Counted from the first letter of the stretch, positions 27,414-37,940 are shown. The stretch: 64,000 bases of DNA from Roseovarius mucosus DSM 17069 (GCF_000768555.3 NZ_KN293977.1:1-64000); one strand, 5' to 3'. The notes: a model not told the origin generated them from the letters alone. Numbers and translations are program-made.

Positions 27414-29024
27414 ATGGCCAAGACATCCGACGAGTTCCGCGTGCAGGCCCCTTTGGGCGCGCAGATCAGCCATATGCTGAAATCGCGCGGGGTCGAGGTG
27501 ATCTTTGGTATTCCGGGCGTGCATAACCAAGAGATGTATCGCGGCATCGAAGAGGCGGGCATCACCCATGTTCTGGCGCGGCATGAGCAGGGGGCCGGGT
27601 TCATGGCCGATGGTTACGCGCGGGCCACGGGGAGGCCCGGGGTGGCCTATGTGATCACCGGGCCGGGGCTGTGCAATATCCTGACGCCGCTGGGGCAGGC
27701 GTGGTCGGACAGTGTGCCGGTGCTGGTGCTGTCATCCTGTCTGGATGAGGCAGCGGCGCAGCAGGGGCAGCTGCACCAGATGCGCGACCAGCGGGCGGCG
27801 GCGGCATGTGTCACGGAATGGAGCGCCGAGGCGCGCGACGCCGCCAGTGCCTATCGGTTGATAGACCGCGCGCTTGTCGAGTTTGCCACGCGGCGCGGGC
27901 GTCCCCGGCATATCCAGGTGCCGATTGCGGCGTTGGAGGGGATGGCCGAGGCGGCGCCTGTGGCGGTGCCCATGGTGGATAAGCCGGAGATTGCGATTGA
28001 GGTGGCGGCGGAGGTGGCCGAGGCGCTATGTGCGGCGCGCAAGCCGCTGATCATTCTGGGCGGCGGAGCCGTGAAGAGCGCCGATGCGTGGCGCGAGATT
28101 GCGACGAGGCTGGGGGCGGCGACCTTTACCACCTATGCCGGGCGCGGGATCATGGGGGCGGCGGCCCCGCTCGATTTCGGGGCCTATCTGGCGCGACCGG
28201 ACAGCGCGTCGGTGATTGCCGAGGCCGATCTGGTGCTGGTCGTGGGCAGCGAGTTGTCGCAGAACGATCTGTGGCGGGCAGAGTTGGGGCATCGTGCGCC
28301 GCTCATCCGGGTGGATATGGACCCGGATGTTCTGGGCGGTGCGGTGGCTGGGGATCGCCGGATCCTGGCGGATGCCGGGGCGCTGGCGCGGGGGATTCTG
28401 GCGCAGGATATTGGCTCTCGGGGCGGCTGGCGACCCGAGGAGATTACGGCTGCGCGGGCACGTTGGCGGGCCGAGAGCGATGCCGAGCGGCCGGGGATCG
28501 CCGGCATTTGCGATGCCCTGCGCGCAGCCTTGCCCGAGGATACGATGATCTATTCCGACATGACGCAATTCGCCTATGTCGCCAAGGAGGCCTGGCCCAT
28601 GGCGCGGCCCGGTCATTGGCACCATCCCACCGGCTTTGGTACGCTGGGTTATGCGCTGCCTGCGGCGATTGGCGGGGCGATGGCGCGGCGGGGCAAGCCC
28701 ACGGTCGCCATCGCGGGCGATTACGGGTTTCAGTATACGGTGCAGGAGCTGGGCACGGCAGTCGAGCAGGGTCTGGCCCTGCCGATTCTGGTCTGGGACA
28801 ATACCAAGCTGAAAGAGATCGAGGATAGCATGGTGCGTGCGCAGATCGCGCCCAATGCGGTCAAGGCGCATAACCCCGATTTCGGCGCCCTGGCGCGGGC
28901 TTACGGCGCCAATGCCGAGGCCCCGCAGAGTTTGGCGGCGCTGCAAGCGGCGGTGCAGGCGGCGCTGCGCGCGGACCGCCCGACGCTGATTCATATGACG
29001 CCGGTTTTGTCGGGGCAGGCCTAG
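27414..29024 (+). CDS. ThDP-dependent 2-oxo acid decarboxylase (AruI-like)
   Basis: 536 residues with the three-domain acetolactate-synthase fold. The cofactor-activating glutamate is E58 (ARHEQGAGFMADGYARATG). The ThDP/Mg motif is AGDYGFQYTVQELGTAVEQ with WDN about 27 residues on, so GDG is replaced by GDY. That variant and LPILVWDNTKLKEIEDSM resemble 5-guanidino-2-oxopentanoate decarboxylase (AruI, arginine transaminase pathway) and exclude biosynthetic acetolactate synthase. No arginine genes are adjacent, so the substrate is tentative. GGAG precedes the ATG. Its stop overlaps the convergent next gene by four bases. Confidence 0.78.
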   Translation: MAKTSDEFRVQAPLGAQISHMLKSRGVEVIFGIPGVHNQEMYRGIEEAGITHVLARHEQGAGFMADGYARATGRPGVAYVITGPGLCNILTPLGQAWSDSVPVLVLSSCLDEAAAQQGQLHQMRDQRAAAACVTEWSAEARDAASAYRLIDRALVEFATRRGRPRHIQVPIAALEGMAEAAPVAVPMVDKPEIAIEVAAEVAEALCAARKPLIILGGGAVKSADAWREIATRLGAATFTTYAGRGIMGAAAPLDFGAYLARPDSASVIAEADLVLVVGSELSQNDLWRAELGHRAPLIRVDMDPDVLGGAVAGDRRILADAGALARGILAQDIGSRGGWRPEEITAARARWRAESDAERPGIAGICDALRAALPEDTMIYSDMTQFAYVAKEAWPMARPGHWHHPTGFGTLGYALPAAIGGAMARRGKPTVAIAGDYGFQYTVQELGTAVEQGLALPILVWDNTKLKEIEDSMVRAQIAPNAVKAHNPDFGALARAYGANAEAPQSLAALQAAVQAALRADRPTLIHMTPVLSGQA

Positions 29025-29305
29025 TAGACATCCCCGCGCCCGGTGACGGAAATATAGGCCGGACAACCGGGCCGGGCGGTGTTGATGATGAGATACCAGA
29101 CCGTTTCACCGGGCCGTCCGGTGCGCGAATATTCGCAGCCCGAGGGGTGGGTCCACCATTGGCCCTGATGGCTGGCAGGGGGCATGACGCTGCTTTTGCC
29201 GACCTTGATCTGGCTGGCACGGCCGATCTTTTTCGAGACATCGGCCTGTGCTGCACCGGTGAGGCCAAGGGTGAGCGCGGTGATGAGCGTGAGGATGGGT
29301 TTCAT
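29021..29305 (-). CDS. Small secreted protein, function unknown
   Basis: 94 residues. A signal peptide (ILTLITALTLGLTGAAQA) is followed by a 72-residue mature part with two cysteines (SGCEYSR, ARPGCPAY) that could form a disulfide, and aromatic-rich QGQWWTHP. Not recognised. It converges with the preceding gene with a four-base overlap of the stop codons. Confidence 0.65.
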   Translation of the reverse strand: MKPILTLITALTLGLTGAAQADVSKKIGRASQIKVGKSSVMPPASHQGQWWTHPSGCEYSRTGRPGETVWYLIINTARPGCPAYISVTGRGDVY

Positions 29306-29571
29306 GGTCGGGACTCCGGTTCAAATGTTGCGTTCCGGCGGTCATTCCAGCGCCCGGCAGGGGCGCGTTGGCGTCAGGACCGTGGCAAAAGCACGGCTCT
29401 TCGCGAGGATTATTCTCGAATTTTACCAAAGGCTTGAGGGGCGTTCCGCTTCGCGTGCCACGTTTGGCGCGCGGGCGCGGTCCGTTGCGCGGTGTCTGTG
29501 CGACACGCGCTTGCGTGCGCTTGGCGGCTGTGGTTGTAGGATTGAGGAGCGATGCAGGATCTGGGGTGCGT

Positions 29572-30651
29572 ATGAAGACGGTTCTGTTTCACGTTGGCAT
29601 GCCGAAATGCGCCACCACGACGATCCAGGATTTTCTGACAATGCAGGGGACCTGGCTGGAAGAGCGTGGGTTTTCCTACAAGAAGCACCCGGATGATCCC
29701 ACCGAGAGGCAGGGAAACGCTGCGCAGTTGGCCGACTATGCGATGACCGGCACCCCTGCGCAGCTGCTCGACCATCTCGACTTTTTCCTGAACTGTGACG
29801 GCAATGTCGTTCTGAGCAGTGAAATGCTGTTCGTTCTGGGGCGCGGAAACGGCTTCGAGACGATCCAGCAAGAGGTGCTGCGCCGGGGCTTTGATCTGCG
29901 GGTGATCGTTTATCTCAAGCGGCAGGATTTGTGGATCGAGAGCGATTACAAACAGCATGTGAAGGACGGCAACCTCTGGCAGGGGGATTTTGCCCAACTG
30001 CTTGCGATGCGGCAGTCGAAGCGCACGCTTGACTATAATTTCACCCTGACGAATTGGTCCAATCAGGTTGGGCATGCGCGAATGAGTGCAGTGGCGTTAA
30101 ACCTGTCGCAGGATGAGGGCTATGCCATCGACAGTTTTTTGTCGCTGCTTGGTTTGCCCCGTCCAGAGGCGGAGATCGCCGCGCCTCGACAGAATGTCAG
30201 CCCGTCGGCAAGTGCAACCGAGGCGGCGCGCCAGATCAAGCTGCAACTGATCGGCGCAGGAATGGCCCCTGATGATATTCGAAATTTGATCCAGCGGTTT
30301 CTGGAGTCCGTGCGCGATGTCAGCCTTGATGTGCCCGGCGATGGCTTTCTCAGCCCGGTGGCGCGGCGCGCGCTCTTGTCCGAGTTGGCCGCCTCGAATG
30401 CCGAGCTTTCGCGCAGCTTTCTGGGGGGAAAGCCCGCCTTTGACGATCTGCCGCAGGACGATATGGCGGATTGGGTGCCCCCGACGGAGCGGGTGCCCGC
30501 TATTCTGGCGGGGGTGATTGCGAAATCGTTGAGGCAAGAGCGCCAAGATGACAGGTCGCCCGTTCAGAGCGATGCCCCGCTGACTGCATCCGGACAGCCT
30601 GAGGGGGCAGTGTCGTTGTTGGCGCGGATGAAGAGCCTGCTCCACCGCTGA
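29572..30651 (+). CDS. Sulfotransferase-like protein, copy 1
   Basis: 359 residues. It opens with a P-loop-like nucleotide motif FHVGMPKCATTTIQDFL near residues 6-22, in the position of the PAPS-binding loop of sulfotransferases (HIGxxKTGTTxLQ). IVYLKRQDLWIESDYKQHVK near residue 120 fits the second phosphate-binding region. The family often modifies cell-surface glycans, but acceptor and even activity are unproven. The start at 29572 follows GGGGTG and aligns with the next gene. It is paralogous along its whole length to that gene, showing tandem duplication. Confidence 0.75.
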   Translation: MKTVLFHVGMPKCATTTIQDFLTMQGTWLEERGFSYKKHPDDPTERQGNAAQLADYAMTGTPAQLLDHLDFFLNCDGNVVLSSEMLFVLGRGNGFETIQQEVLRRGFDLRVIVYLKRQDLWIESDYKQHVKDGNLWQGDFAQLLAMRQSKRTLDYNFTLTNWSNQVGHARMSAVALNLSQDEGYAIDSFLSLLGLPRPEAEIAAPRQNVSPSASATEAARQIKLQLIGAGMAPDDIRNLIQRFLESVRDVSLDVPGDGFLSPVARRALLSELAASNAELSRSFLGGKPAFDDLPQDDMADWVPPTERVPAILAGVIAKSLRQERQDDRSPVQSDAPLTASGQPEGAVSLLARMKSLLHR

Positions 30652-30790
30652 TATGGTCTGCCCCTTGGTGTGGCAGGGGCGCGTATCATGCGCTGTCCCT
30701 CTATCGCTTTGATCTCGACGTGTTATAGACTCTGGGCCATTGGGGGATGTGGCTGACATGGCGCGTCCCGTTCAGACCACAGGCGCGGTG

Positions 30791-31825
30791 ATGCCCGTAG
30801 TAACCTTTCATATCGGCATGCCGAAATGTGCGACCACGACGATCCAGAGTTTTCTGGAGGCGCGGGCCGACTGGCTGGCGGCCCAAGGGCAGATATACGA
30901 GCGTCATCCAGAGGACCGCACGCGCAATCAGGGCAATGCGGCGCAGCTGGCCGCCATCTGCATGGCGCAGGATGCCGCGCGGATGGAGGCGCATCTGGGC
31001 TATTTCCTGCGCACGGGGCGCGATGTGGTGTTGAGCAGCGAGGTCCTGTTTGACCTGTGGCGCGACGAGAAGTTCATGCCGTTGCGCGATGCGGTGGAGC
31101 GCATGGGCTATGAGCCACGGGTGGTCGTCTATCTCAAGCGGCAGGATCTGTGGATCGAGAGCGATTTCAAGCAGCATGTGAAGGGCCGCAGCGATTGGGT
31201 TGGCAGTTTTGAGGATCTGCTGGAGCGGCGGTGGTCGCGGGGGACGCTGGATTATCACCGGCTCTTGTCGGCATGGGCGGCGCAGGTGGGGCGCGCGGCG
31301 ATGCGCATTGTGCCGCTCAACCCCTCGCAGCCGCAGGATTTTGCCGTGAGCCGTTTGCTGGAAGTGATTGGCGTGGCCCTGCCAGATGGGCCGCTCGGCA
31401 TCGCGCAACAGAATGTGAGCCCGCCCGCGGCGATGATCGAGGCGGCGCGGCACATCAAGGCGGCGCTGATGGCGCAGGGGATGCGGGCCCCGGATGTTGC
31501 GCCGCTCTTGGCGCGGTTCATGGCGCGGGGGCCAGAGTGGGCGCAAACCCGCGCCGCACAAGAGATCCTGAGCCCCGAGGCGCGGCGCGATTTGCTGGCG
31601 CGCTGTGCGGCCTCCAATGCGGCGCTGGCGCGGGATTTTCTTGGGGGGCAGGCACTGTTTGACGCGCCGGAAGACCCGGACGAGGCATGGGTGCCGCTGG
31701 CGGAGCGGGCAGAGGCGATCCTGTCGACGCATGTGGCGCAAGAGATGCGGGGCGCCCTGCCCGAGACCAAACCCGATGGCGCGCGGGTCCGGCGCTGGCT
31801 GGGCGCGCGTTGGCGCAAGACGTAG
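30791..31825 (+). CDS. Sulfotransferase-like protein, copy 2
   Basis: 344 residues and homologous end-to-end to the preceding gene: FHIGMPKCATTTIQSFL, RNQGNAAQLAA, VVLSSEVLF, VVYLKRQDLWIESDFKQHVK and QNVSPPA are nearly the same in both. The start at 30791 is chosen by alignment. An upstream ATG at 30758, spaced 12 bases from GGGGGA, is an alternative adding 11 residues. The C-terminal tails diverge. The 139-base gap between copies contains no gene. Two diverged copies suggest two acceptors or partial redundancy (inference). Confidence 0.72.
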   Translation: MPVVTFHIGMPKCATTTIQSFLEARADWLAAQGQIYERHPEDRTRNQGNAAQLAAICMAQDAARMEAHLGYFLRTGRDVVLSSEVLFDLWRDEKFMPLRDAVERMGYEPRVVVYLKRQDLWIESDFKQHVKGRSDWVGSFEDLLERRWSRGTLDYHRLLSAWAAQVGRAAMRIVPLNPSQPQDFAVSRLLEVIGVALPDGPLGIAQQNVSPPAAMIEAARHIKAALMAQGMRAPDVAPLLARFMARGPEWAQTRAAQEILSPEARRDLLARCAASNAALARDFLGGQALFDAPEDPDEAWVPLAERAEAILSTHVAQEMRGALPETKPDGARVRRWLGARWRKT

Positions 31826-31899
31826 GGTAATCTTTTGCCGGGGGTGCGCAAATTGGGCTGGTCTCGGGGCAGTGGCGCGATTAGGTAGATGGGCGATAG

Positions 31900-32247
<348 letters not shown>

Positions 32248-32248
32248 G

Positions 32249-32995
32249 ATGCGCGGCGCGGCAGCGGTCATCGGGGCGCTGCTGATTGCCGGACCGGTTC
32301 TGGCCGAACCTTGGGTCGCGAGCGGCGGTGGCAACATCGCCGCTGCGCGCTTTGAGGCCCCCGACGACAGCTATCCGCACCGGATCATGGGGCAGATCCA
32401 AGAGCGTCGTGTCCTGGCGGTGCGCGATGCCTCTGGAGTGGAAATCCGGCATGACTTGCGGCAAGGGCCGGAACCAAGCCATGTGTTCGAGGATATGGCC
32501 CCGCGTCTGGTGGATGCGGATGGCGATGGTCAGACCGATGTCGTGGTGGTGGAATCGAGCCCCACGCAAGGTGCGCAGCTGGCGATTTACACTCTGCGGC
32601 GCGGGCAGTTGGTGAAATCCGCGGCCACCCCGCATATCGGCACAAGGTTTCGCTGGCTGGCACCCGCCGCGATTGCCGATCTGAATGGCGACGGGATTAC
32701 CGATATTGCCTATGTCGAGACGCCGCATCTGGGCAAGACCCTGCGCGTCTGGAGTTGGGCACCGGGGGGATTGACGCAAATTGCCAGTCTCACGGGCGTC
32801 ACCAATCACCGGATCGGGGATGAGGTGATCTGGGGCGGGGTGCGCGACTGTGGTCAAGGTCCCGAAATCATCGTCGCGGATGGAGGATTTCGCGAAGTTG
32901 TAGCGGTGGCGTTTGACGGCGCTGACCTGACGGCGCGGCCCTTGGGGATCACGGCCAGCCCTGCGGGGTTCGCACAGGCGCTGGCCTGCGGTTGA
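32249..32995 (+). CDS. Secreted FG-GAP/VCBS-repeat protein
   Basis: 248 residues with a signal peptide (AAAVIGALLIAGPVLA). Two calcium-loop repeats are visible, VDADGDGQTDVVVVES and ADLNGDGITDIAYVET, the FG-GAP/VCBS pattern of beta-propeller blades, so a partial propeller exported to the periplasm is likely. It starts one base after the ferredoxin stop and is probably co-transcribed. Homologues are conserved in roseobacters to my knowledge, but no function is known. Confidence 0.75.
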   Translation: MRGAAAVIGALLIAGPVLAEPWVASGGGNIAAARFEAPDDSYPHRIMGQIQERRVLAVRDASGVEIRHDLRQGPEPSHVFEDMAPRLVDADGDGQTDVVVVESSPTQGAQLAIYTLRRGQLVKSAATPHIGTRFRWLAPAAIADLNGDGITDIAYVETPHLGKTLRVWSWAPGGLTQIASLTGVTNHRIGDEVIWGGVRDCGQGPEIIVADGGFREVVAVAFDGADLTARPLGITASPAGFAQALACG

Positions 32996-33136
32996 CAGGG
33001 GGCGCAGCTGTTGCGCGCTTGCAGCACACAACCATAATTTGAAAGCCGCAAGGGGAAGCCATTCGATAGGTAGATTGATTGCATTTTTGTCCCGACCTAC
33101 GCTTCGTGCAAGGCAAGGTTTGTGAGGAGCGACGGT

Positions 33137-34570
33137 ATGCTTGGTTTGCTGTTGGCGGCGATGGGCGTTTTGGGGGCATCCCTTGTCCTAAGTGATCAAA
33201 ATGACGATGATAACGTGTCCAATGAGGGGCCGCCCGACGAGGATGACGTCGGAGAGGAGTTGCCGCCCATAACACTCCCCGAAGAGCCGGACGAAGAGCC
33301 GGTCGTAGATGGCCCGCGCCAATTCGGCACCGTCTCGATTTCATCCGGTCCTGACGATCAAGTGGCCACGCCTTTTGACGATGTGATCGCGATTGACAGC
33401 GGGTTCGCCCGAAATCCGTCAGGCGCAGGATTGGTGCCGGTTTTCAATTCCGTAGACGCCGGGGCGGGCAATGATCGCCTCTACGTATCCGGCGGCACGG
33501 GTATCGGGGGTGAGGGCGACGATACGATTTCACTGTTTGAAGGTGAGAGCCTCATTCAGTTTTTTGGCACCGAGTTCGAGGACTTGCCGGGAGTGCAGCC
33601 TGTTGCACTGGGGGGGGATGGCAATGATCTGATCGAGACGTTCGTTGGGGGCGATGGTGTGATCGACGCGGGTGAGGGCAATGACACCGTTGATGTCTAT
33701 TCGGACAGGTCCGAAGACGGTGTTGATGTGACCTTAGGCGATGGCGATGATCTCATCCGGTATTTTTCCAGTAGGAGCCCGAGCGGCGTAATTGCCCAGC
33801 TGCATGATTTCAATCCGGCCGAAGACAGGATCGAGATCGTTCGGGATATTGCCGAGGGTTCGGTTCTTGGGGAGATGACCGGATTTGACGTGACAATTAC
33901 CCCCGGCACCGGGGAAGAGCCATCCGTTCTGGCGATTACTGTCACTCATGCCGATCCCGCACTCCCTCCTGAGGTTTACCGCTATTTCGCTGACGGGCTG
34001 GATGCGACACAGGCGGACGAGATTCGGATCGGCTTTGTCGATGACTTGGGAGAGGAAAATGGGACACCAATCGAACCTCTGCGCGATGGCAGCGATCTTG
34101 TGTTCAGCCTTCGGTCCGCGGATTTGGCAACCCTTTCGGCGCAGACGTTTGACGTGTCCGGACAGGACGGAAATTCGCTCGCGGATATTACCCGTGTCGT
34201 GCTGAATATTGATGAGACTATAGAGGGCACATTCGAGGTTCACGATAGCAGACTCTTTATAAGGACAAGCGGCTCTGGGGATGGGATCAGCTCGCACTTC
34301 CGGCATGTCGTGTTTAGTCCGGCAGAGCTTGACGGGGCAACGGTGACCGAGGTGAAGCTGGCGGATGCGCCCTTTACGTTTTTGTCGATAGATGGACCCG
34401 CAGGGCCCGGAGGGAATGGTCTGCTCGATCTTCCGCAATTCCTGGCACCAAATGTCGAAGTCGTTCGGTTATTCAGAGGGGAAGTTGTTGAGGATTTGTT
34501 CAATCCCGAGAATGAGCGGAACACGGTCAATGATATAGAGATTGTGATCAACCGTGTGGCGCTTTCTTAG
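33137..34570 (+). CDS. RTX-like calcium-binding repeat protein
   Basis: 477 residues. A hydrophobic N-terminal stretch (LGLLLAAMGVLGASLVL) is followed by an extremely acidic linker (DQNDDDNVSNEGPPDEDD) and several glycine-aspartate nonapeptides (GAGNDRLYV, GEGDDTISL, GDGNDLIET, GEGNDTVDV) as in haemolysin-type calcium-binding proteins. The C-terminal 200 residues carry no repeats. It is likely exported or surface-bound; a type I system is not encoded nearby. The ATG at 33137 follows GAGGAG; a GTG at 33122 is an alternative. The N-terminal helix is unusual for RTX proteins, which normally rely on a C-terminal signal. Confidence 0.72.
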   Translation: MLGLLLAAMGVLGASLVLSDQNDDDNVSNEGPPDEDDVGEELPPITLPEEPDEEPVVDGPRQFGTVSISSGPDDQVATPFDDVIAIDSGFARNPSGAGLVPVFNSVDAGAGNDRLYVSGGTGIGGEGDDTISLFEGESLIQFFGTEFEDLPGVQPVALGGDGNDLIETFVGGDGVIDAGEGNDTVDVYSDRSEDGVDVTLGDGDDLIRYFSSRSPSGVIAQLHDFNPAEDRIEIVRDIAEGSVLGEMTGFDVTITPGTGEEPSVLAITVTHADPALPPEVYRYFADGLDATQADEIRIGFVDDLGEENGTPIEPLRDGSDLVFSLRSADLATLSAQTFDVSGQDGNSLADITRVVLNIDETIEGTFEVHDSRLFIRTSGSGDGISSHFRHVVFSPAELDGATVTEVKLADAPFTFLSIDGPAGPGGNGLLDLPQFLAPNVEVVRLFRGEVVEDLFNPENERNTVNDIEIVINRVALS

Positions 34571-34629
34571 GCTGTGACCTCTGGAAACGTGGGATTTCGT
34601 TTCGGGGTGACACCCGAGAAAATGCCCGT

Positions 34630-35106
34630 TTAGGTCACTATGCGCTGCATGGTGATCGAGGTGGGGCGGTCATATCCGGGATGGGCGGTTTCGCCGGTTT
34701 TGACAAAGCCCATTCTGGCAAAGGCCCGGTGGTTTTCCGTCAATTCCACACGGACCTGCAATTCCACCGCGTCGAGGCCACGGGCGCGGGCGCGATCCGT
34801 GGCAAGGTCTACCAGCCGCGCAGCAAGCCCTTGTCCACGCCATGCGGCATCGACCGCGAGTTTGCCCAAGTAGAGACACCCGGATTTCGGCGTCAGGAAA
34901 ACGCAGGCCACGGGCGGCGTGCCGATGGTCCAGACCTCGCCATTGCGGCAGTGCTGGTCGACGGATTCCACGGTCAGGCGGTGCATGGAGGAGGGCGGGT
35001 CGATCCGGCCCTCCATCTGCGCAAAGCTGCGGCGGATGAGATCAAGGATCGCCTCGGCCTGCCCGCTGCCGGGTTGCACCCGGACCGGGGCCGTGTCGAG
35101 GGTCAT
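34630..35106 (-). CDS. GNAT-family N-acetyltransferase
   Basis: 158 residues of the Gcn5-related acyltransferase fold. The acetyl-CoA pyrophosphate loop is WRGQGLAARLV, preceded by the LYLGKLAVDAA strand, and the C-terminal ENHRAFARMGFVKTGETAHPGY is typical. The acceptor is unknown. Its ATG overlaps the purD stop (ATGA) on the minus strand, so it is translated with purD. A purine-related role should not be assumed from this. Confidence 0.85.
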   Translation of the reverse strand: MTLDTAPVRVQPGSGQAEAILDLIRRSFAQMEGRIDPPSSMHRLTVESVDQHCRNGEVWTIGTPPVACVFLTPKSGCLYLGKLAVDAAWRGQGLAARLVDLATDRARARGLDAVELQVRVELTENHRAFARMGFVKTGETAHPGYDRPTSITMQRIVT

Positions 35107-36368
35107 TTCAGCGCGCGCCAGCCGATGTCGCGGCGGCAAAACCCCTGAGGCCAGTCGATGCGATCGACCATGGCATAGGCGCGGTCGGCCGCCTCTTGCA
35201 GGGTGGTGCCACGGGCTGTGGCGGCCAGAACGCGGCCGCCTGTCGCGGTGATCTGCCCTTGGGCGCGTGTGGTGCCCGCGTGAAAGACCATGTGAAAGCT
35301 GTCCTCGGGGCAAGTGTCCAGCCCGTTGATGACGCTGCCTTTTTCGTAATCGTCGGGATAGCCCTGTGCGGCCAGAACCACCGTGAGGGCGTGATCCTCG
35401 GCCCAGTTGACGGAGATATCGGCAAGCCGCCCCTCGGCGGTGGCAAGCATCAGGTCGAGCGCCTGCGCGCCCAAGCGCATCATCAGCACCTGACATTCGG
35501 GATCGCCAAAGCGGCAATTGTATTCAACAAGGCGCGGTGCACCGTCCTTGATCATCAGCCCGACAAAGAGCACGCCTTGGTAGGGCGTGCCGCGCCGTGC
35601 CATTTCCGCCAAGGTGGGGCGGACGATCTGATCGAGCGCCTGTTGGGTCACGGCATCGGTCATCACCGGGGCGGGGGAATAGGCCCCCATGCCGCCGGTA
35701 TTGGGGCCGGTGTCGCCTTCGCCCACGCGTTTGTGGTCTTGGGCGGTGCCGATGGGAAGGGCCGTCTCGCCGTCGCAAAGGACGAAAAAGCTGGCCTCTT
35801 CGCCGTCCATGAATTCCTCGATCACCACTTCGGCCCCGGCGCTGCCGAATTCGCCGCCGAACATGTCGTCTAGGGCGGCAAGCGCCTCCTCCTCGGTCAT
35901 GGCGACGATCACGCCCTTGCCTGCCGCAAGTCCGTCGGCCTTGACCACGATGGGGGCGCCTTGGGTTTCGACATAGCTGCGGGCGGCGGCGAGATCGGTG
36001 AAATGGGCGTAGGCGGCGGTGGGGGCGCCTGCGGCGTCGCAGATGGATTTGGTAAAGCTCTTCGAGGCCTCAAGCCGGGCGGCGGCGGCGGAGGGACCAA
36101 AGACCAGCAATCCGGCGTCGCGCAGGCGGTCGGCGACACCGGCGGCCAAGGGCGCCTCGGGGCCGATGATGACGAAATCAATCGCCTCGGCCTCGCAAAA
36201 GCCAGCGATGGCCCCGCCGTCGAGAATGTCGAGCGCCGCAACTTCGGCGATTTCCGCGATCCCCGCATTGCCGGGGGCCACGATCAGCCGGTCGCATTTG
36301 GGGTTTTGCAGGACCGCCCAGGCAAGCGCATGTTCCCGCCCGCCCGATCCAAGGATGAGAATGTTCAT
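35103..36368 (-). CDS. purD: Phosphoribosylamine-glycine ligase
   Basis: The GAR synthetase of purine synthesis, joining glycine to phosphoribosylamine. 421 residues of ATP-grasp type: [18 protein letters not shown] at the N-terminus, [47 protein letters not shown], and ECQVLMMRL at the metal site. The start at 36368 gives the family N-terminus with GGAG upstream. It is divergent from xseA (79 bp), as seen in many relatives. Confidence 0.97.
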   Translation of the reverse strand: MNILILGSGGREHALAWAVLQNPKCDRLIVAPGNAGIAEIAEVAALDILDGGAIAGFCEAEAIDFVIIGPEAPLAAGVADRLRDAGLLVFGPSAAAARLEASKSFTKSICDAAGAPTAAYAHFTDLAAARSYVETQGAPIVVKADGLAAGKGVIVAMTEEEALAALDDMFGGEFGSAGAEVVIEEFMDGEEASFFVLCDGETALPIGTAQDHKRVGEGDTGPNTGGMGAYSPAPVMTDAVTQQALDQIVRPTLAEMARRGTPYQGVLFVGLMIKDGAPRLVEYNCRFGDPECQVLMMRLGAQALDLMLATAEGRLADISVNWAEDHALTVVLAAQGYPDDYEKGSVINGLDTCPEDSFHMVFHAGTTRAQGQITATGGRVLAATARGTTLQEAADRAYAMVDRIDWPQGFCRRDIGWRALK

Positions 36369-36447
36369 GGCGGCAACTCCTGCTTGGCCTCGGTTGGCGA
36401 GCGTTCTAAGGTGGCGGGCAGCCAGACACAAGGCAGGAGGCGCGCGC

Positions 36448-37935
36448 ATGTCCGATCTGATCGACGATCCCCAAGAGGGCGGCAATGCTCCGGAATTTTC
36501 GGTCTCGGATCTGTCAGGGGTGATCAAGCGGATGATCGAAGGCGAGTTTTCGCATGTGCGGGTGCGCGGCGAATTGGGGCGCATCTCGCGGCCACGGTCG
36601 GGGCATATCTATCTGGATCTAAAGGATGATAGTGCCGTGCTGGCGGGGATCATCTGGAAAGGGGTTGCGGCGCGCCTTGCGGTGCAGCCCGAAGAGGGGA
36701 TGGAGGTGGTGGCCACGGGCCGTCTGACCACATTCCCCGGTCAGTCGCGCTATCAGATCATCATCGAGGATATGAAGCCAGCGGGCATGGGCGCGCTGAT
36801 GGCGATGCTGGAAAAGCGCAAGGCGGCGCTGGCGGCGGAGGGGCTGTTTGCGCCTGAGCGCAAGCAGGCGCTGCCCTATCTGCCCGAGATTATCGGGGTT
36901 GTGACCTCGCCCTCGGGCGCGGTGATCCGCGATATTCTGCACCGGCTGCGCGACCGGTTTCCGCGCAAGGTGCTGATCTGGCCTGTCGCCGTGCAGGGGG
37001 ACAGATGTGCGTCCGAGGTGGCGCGAGCGATCCGGGGGTTCAATGCGATGACGCCCGGTGGCGCGCTGCCGCGTCCCGATCTGATCATCGTGGCGCGCGG
37101 GGGCGGGTCGGTCGAGGATCTGTGGGGGTTCAACGAGGAAATCGTGGTGCGTGCGGCGGCGGAGAGTGCGATTCCGCTGATTTCCGCCGTGGGCCATGAG
37201 ACCGACACAACGTTGATTGATTTCGCCTCGGACAAGCGGGCACCGACACCGACGGCGGCGGCGGAACTGGCGGTGCCGGTGCGCATGGACCTTTTGGCCT
37301 GGGTCGAGGGGCAGGGCGCGCGGCTGAGCCATGCGCTGAGCCAAGGGGTGCGTTTGCGTGGGCAGCGGTTGCGCGATCTGGCGCGGGCCTTGCCACGGGC
37401 CGAGGTGCTGCTCGATGGGCCGTGTCAACGGCTGGATGCGCTGGGCGAGCGCCTGCCTGCGGCGCTCATCCGTTCGGTGCAGGTGCGACGGGTGCATCTG
37501 TCGGAAACGGCGGGGGCGCTGCGGCCTGCGCTCTTGCGGCGCGCGGTCGAGGGGGATCGGCGGCGGTTACAGGGGGTGGCGGCGCGGCTCAATGTGCATG
37601 CGCTGAACCGGGATATTGCGCAGAAGCGGCGCGAATTGGACCGGCTGTCGATCCGATTTTCGGATGCGGCAGGACGGCAGGTGCAGGGCTGGCAGGATCA
37701 GCTGGCGGCGCTGGACCGGCTTCGCGAGACGCTGGGATACAAGGCCACGCTCAAGCGTGGCTATGCGGTGGTGCGCGGCGATGGGGCGGTTGTGACCACG
37801 CGGGCGGCGGCCGCGGGGGCCGGAGCGCTGGCGATCGAATTTACCGATGGGATGCTCGAGCTGTCGGGGGCTGCGACCCCGGCGCCGAAATCCAAGCCCA
37901 AGGGACCGCCGGAGGGGCAAGGGACGCTCTTTTGA
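36448..37935 (+). CDS. xseA: Exodeoxyribonuclease VII large subunit
   Basis: The catalytic subunit of the single-strand exonuclease. 495 residues: an N-terminal OB domain ([24 protein letters not shown]-like GELGRISRP), the catalytic core with [38 protein letters not shown] and [17 protein letters not shown], a long helical coiled-coil region, and a GYAVVR C-terminal segment. The ATG follows GCAGGAGG. A large in-frame extension upstream runs through the purD promoter and is rejected. The small subunit xseB is elsewhere. Confidence 0.96.
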   Translation: MSDLIDDPQEGGNAPEFSVSDLSGVIKRMIEGEFSHVRVRGELGRISRPRSGHIYLDLKDDSAVLAGIIWKGVAARLAVQPEEGMEVVATGRLTTFPGQSRYQIIIEDMKPAGMGALMAMLEKRKAALAAEGLFAPERKQALPYLPEIIGVVTSPSGAVIRDILHRLRDRFPRKVLIWPVAVQGDRCASEVARAIRGFNAMTPGGALPRPDLIIVARGGGSVEDLWGFNEEIVVRAAAESAIPLISAVGHETDTTLIDFASDKRAPTPTAAAELAVPVRMDLLAWVEGQGARLSHALSQGVRLRGQRLRDLARALPRAEVLLDGPCQRLDALGERLPAALIRSVQVRRVHLSETAGALRPALLRRAVEGDRRRLQGVAARLNVHALNRDIAQKRRELDRLSIRFSDAAGRQVQGWQDQLAALDRLRETLGYKATLKRGYAVVRGDGAVVTTRAAAAGAGALAIEFTDGMLELSGAATPAPKSKPKGPPEGQGTLF

Positions 37936-37940
37936 CGGGT

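Noticed and set aside
35107..35517. N-terminal extension of the GNAT gene
   Set aside because: The extension runs out of frame through purD; the ATGA overlap at 35103-35106 gives the natural start.
36019..36447. N-terminal extension of xseA
   Set aside because: It lies antisense to purD and upstream of a proper ribosome binding site and family N-terminus at 36448.
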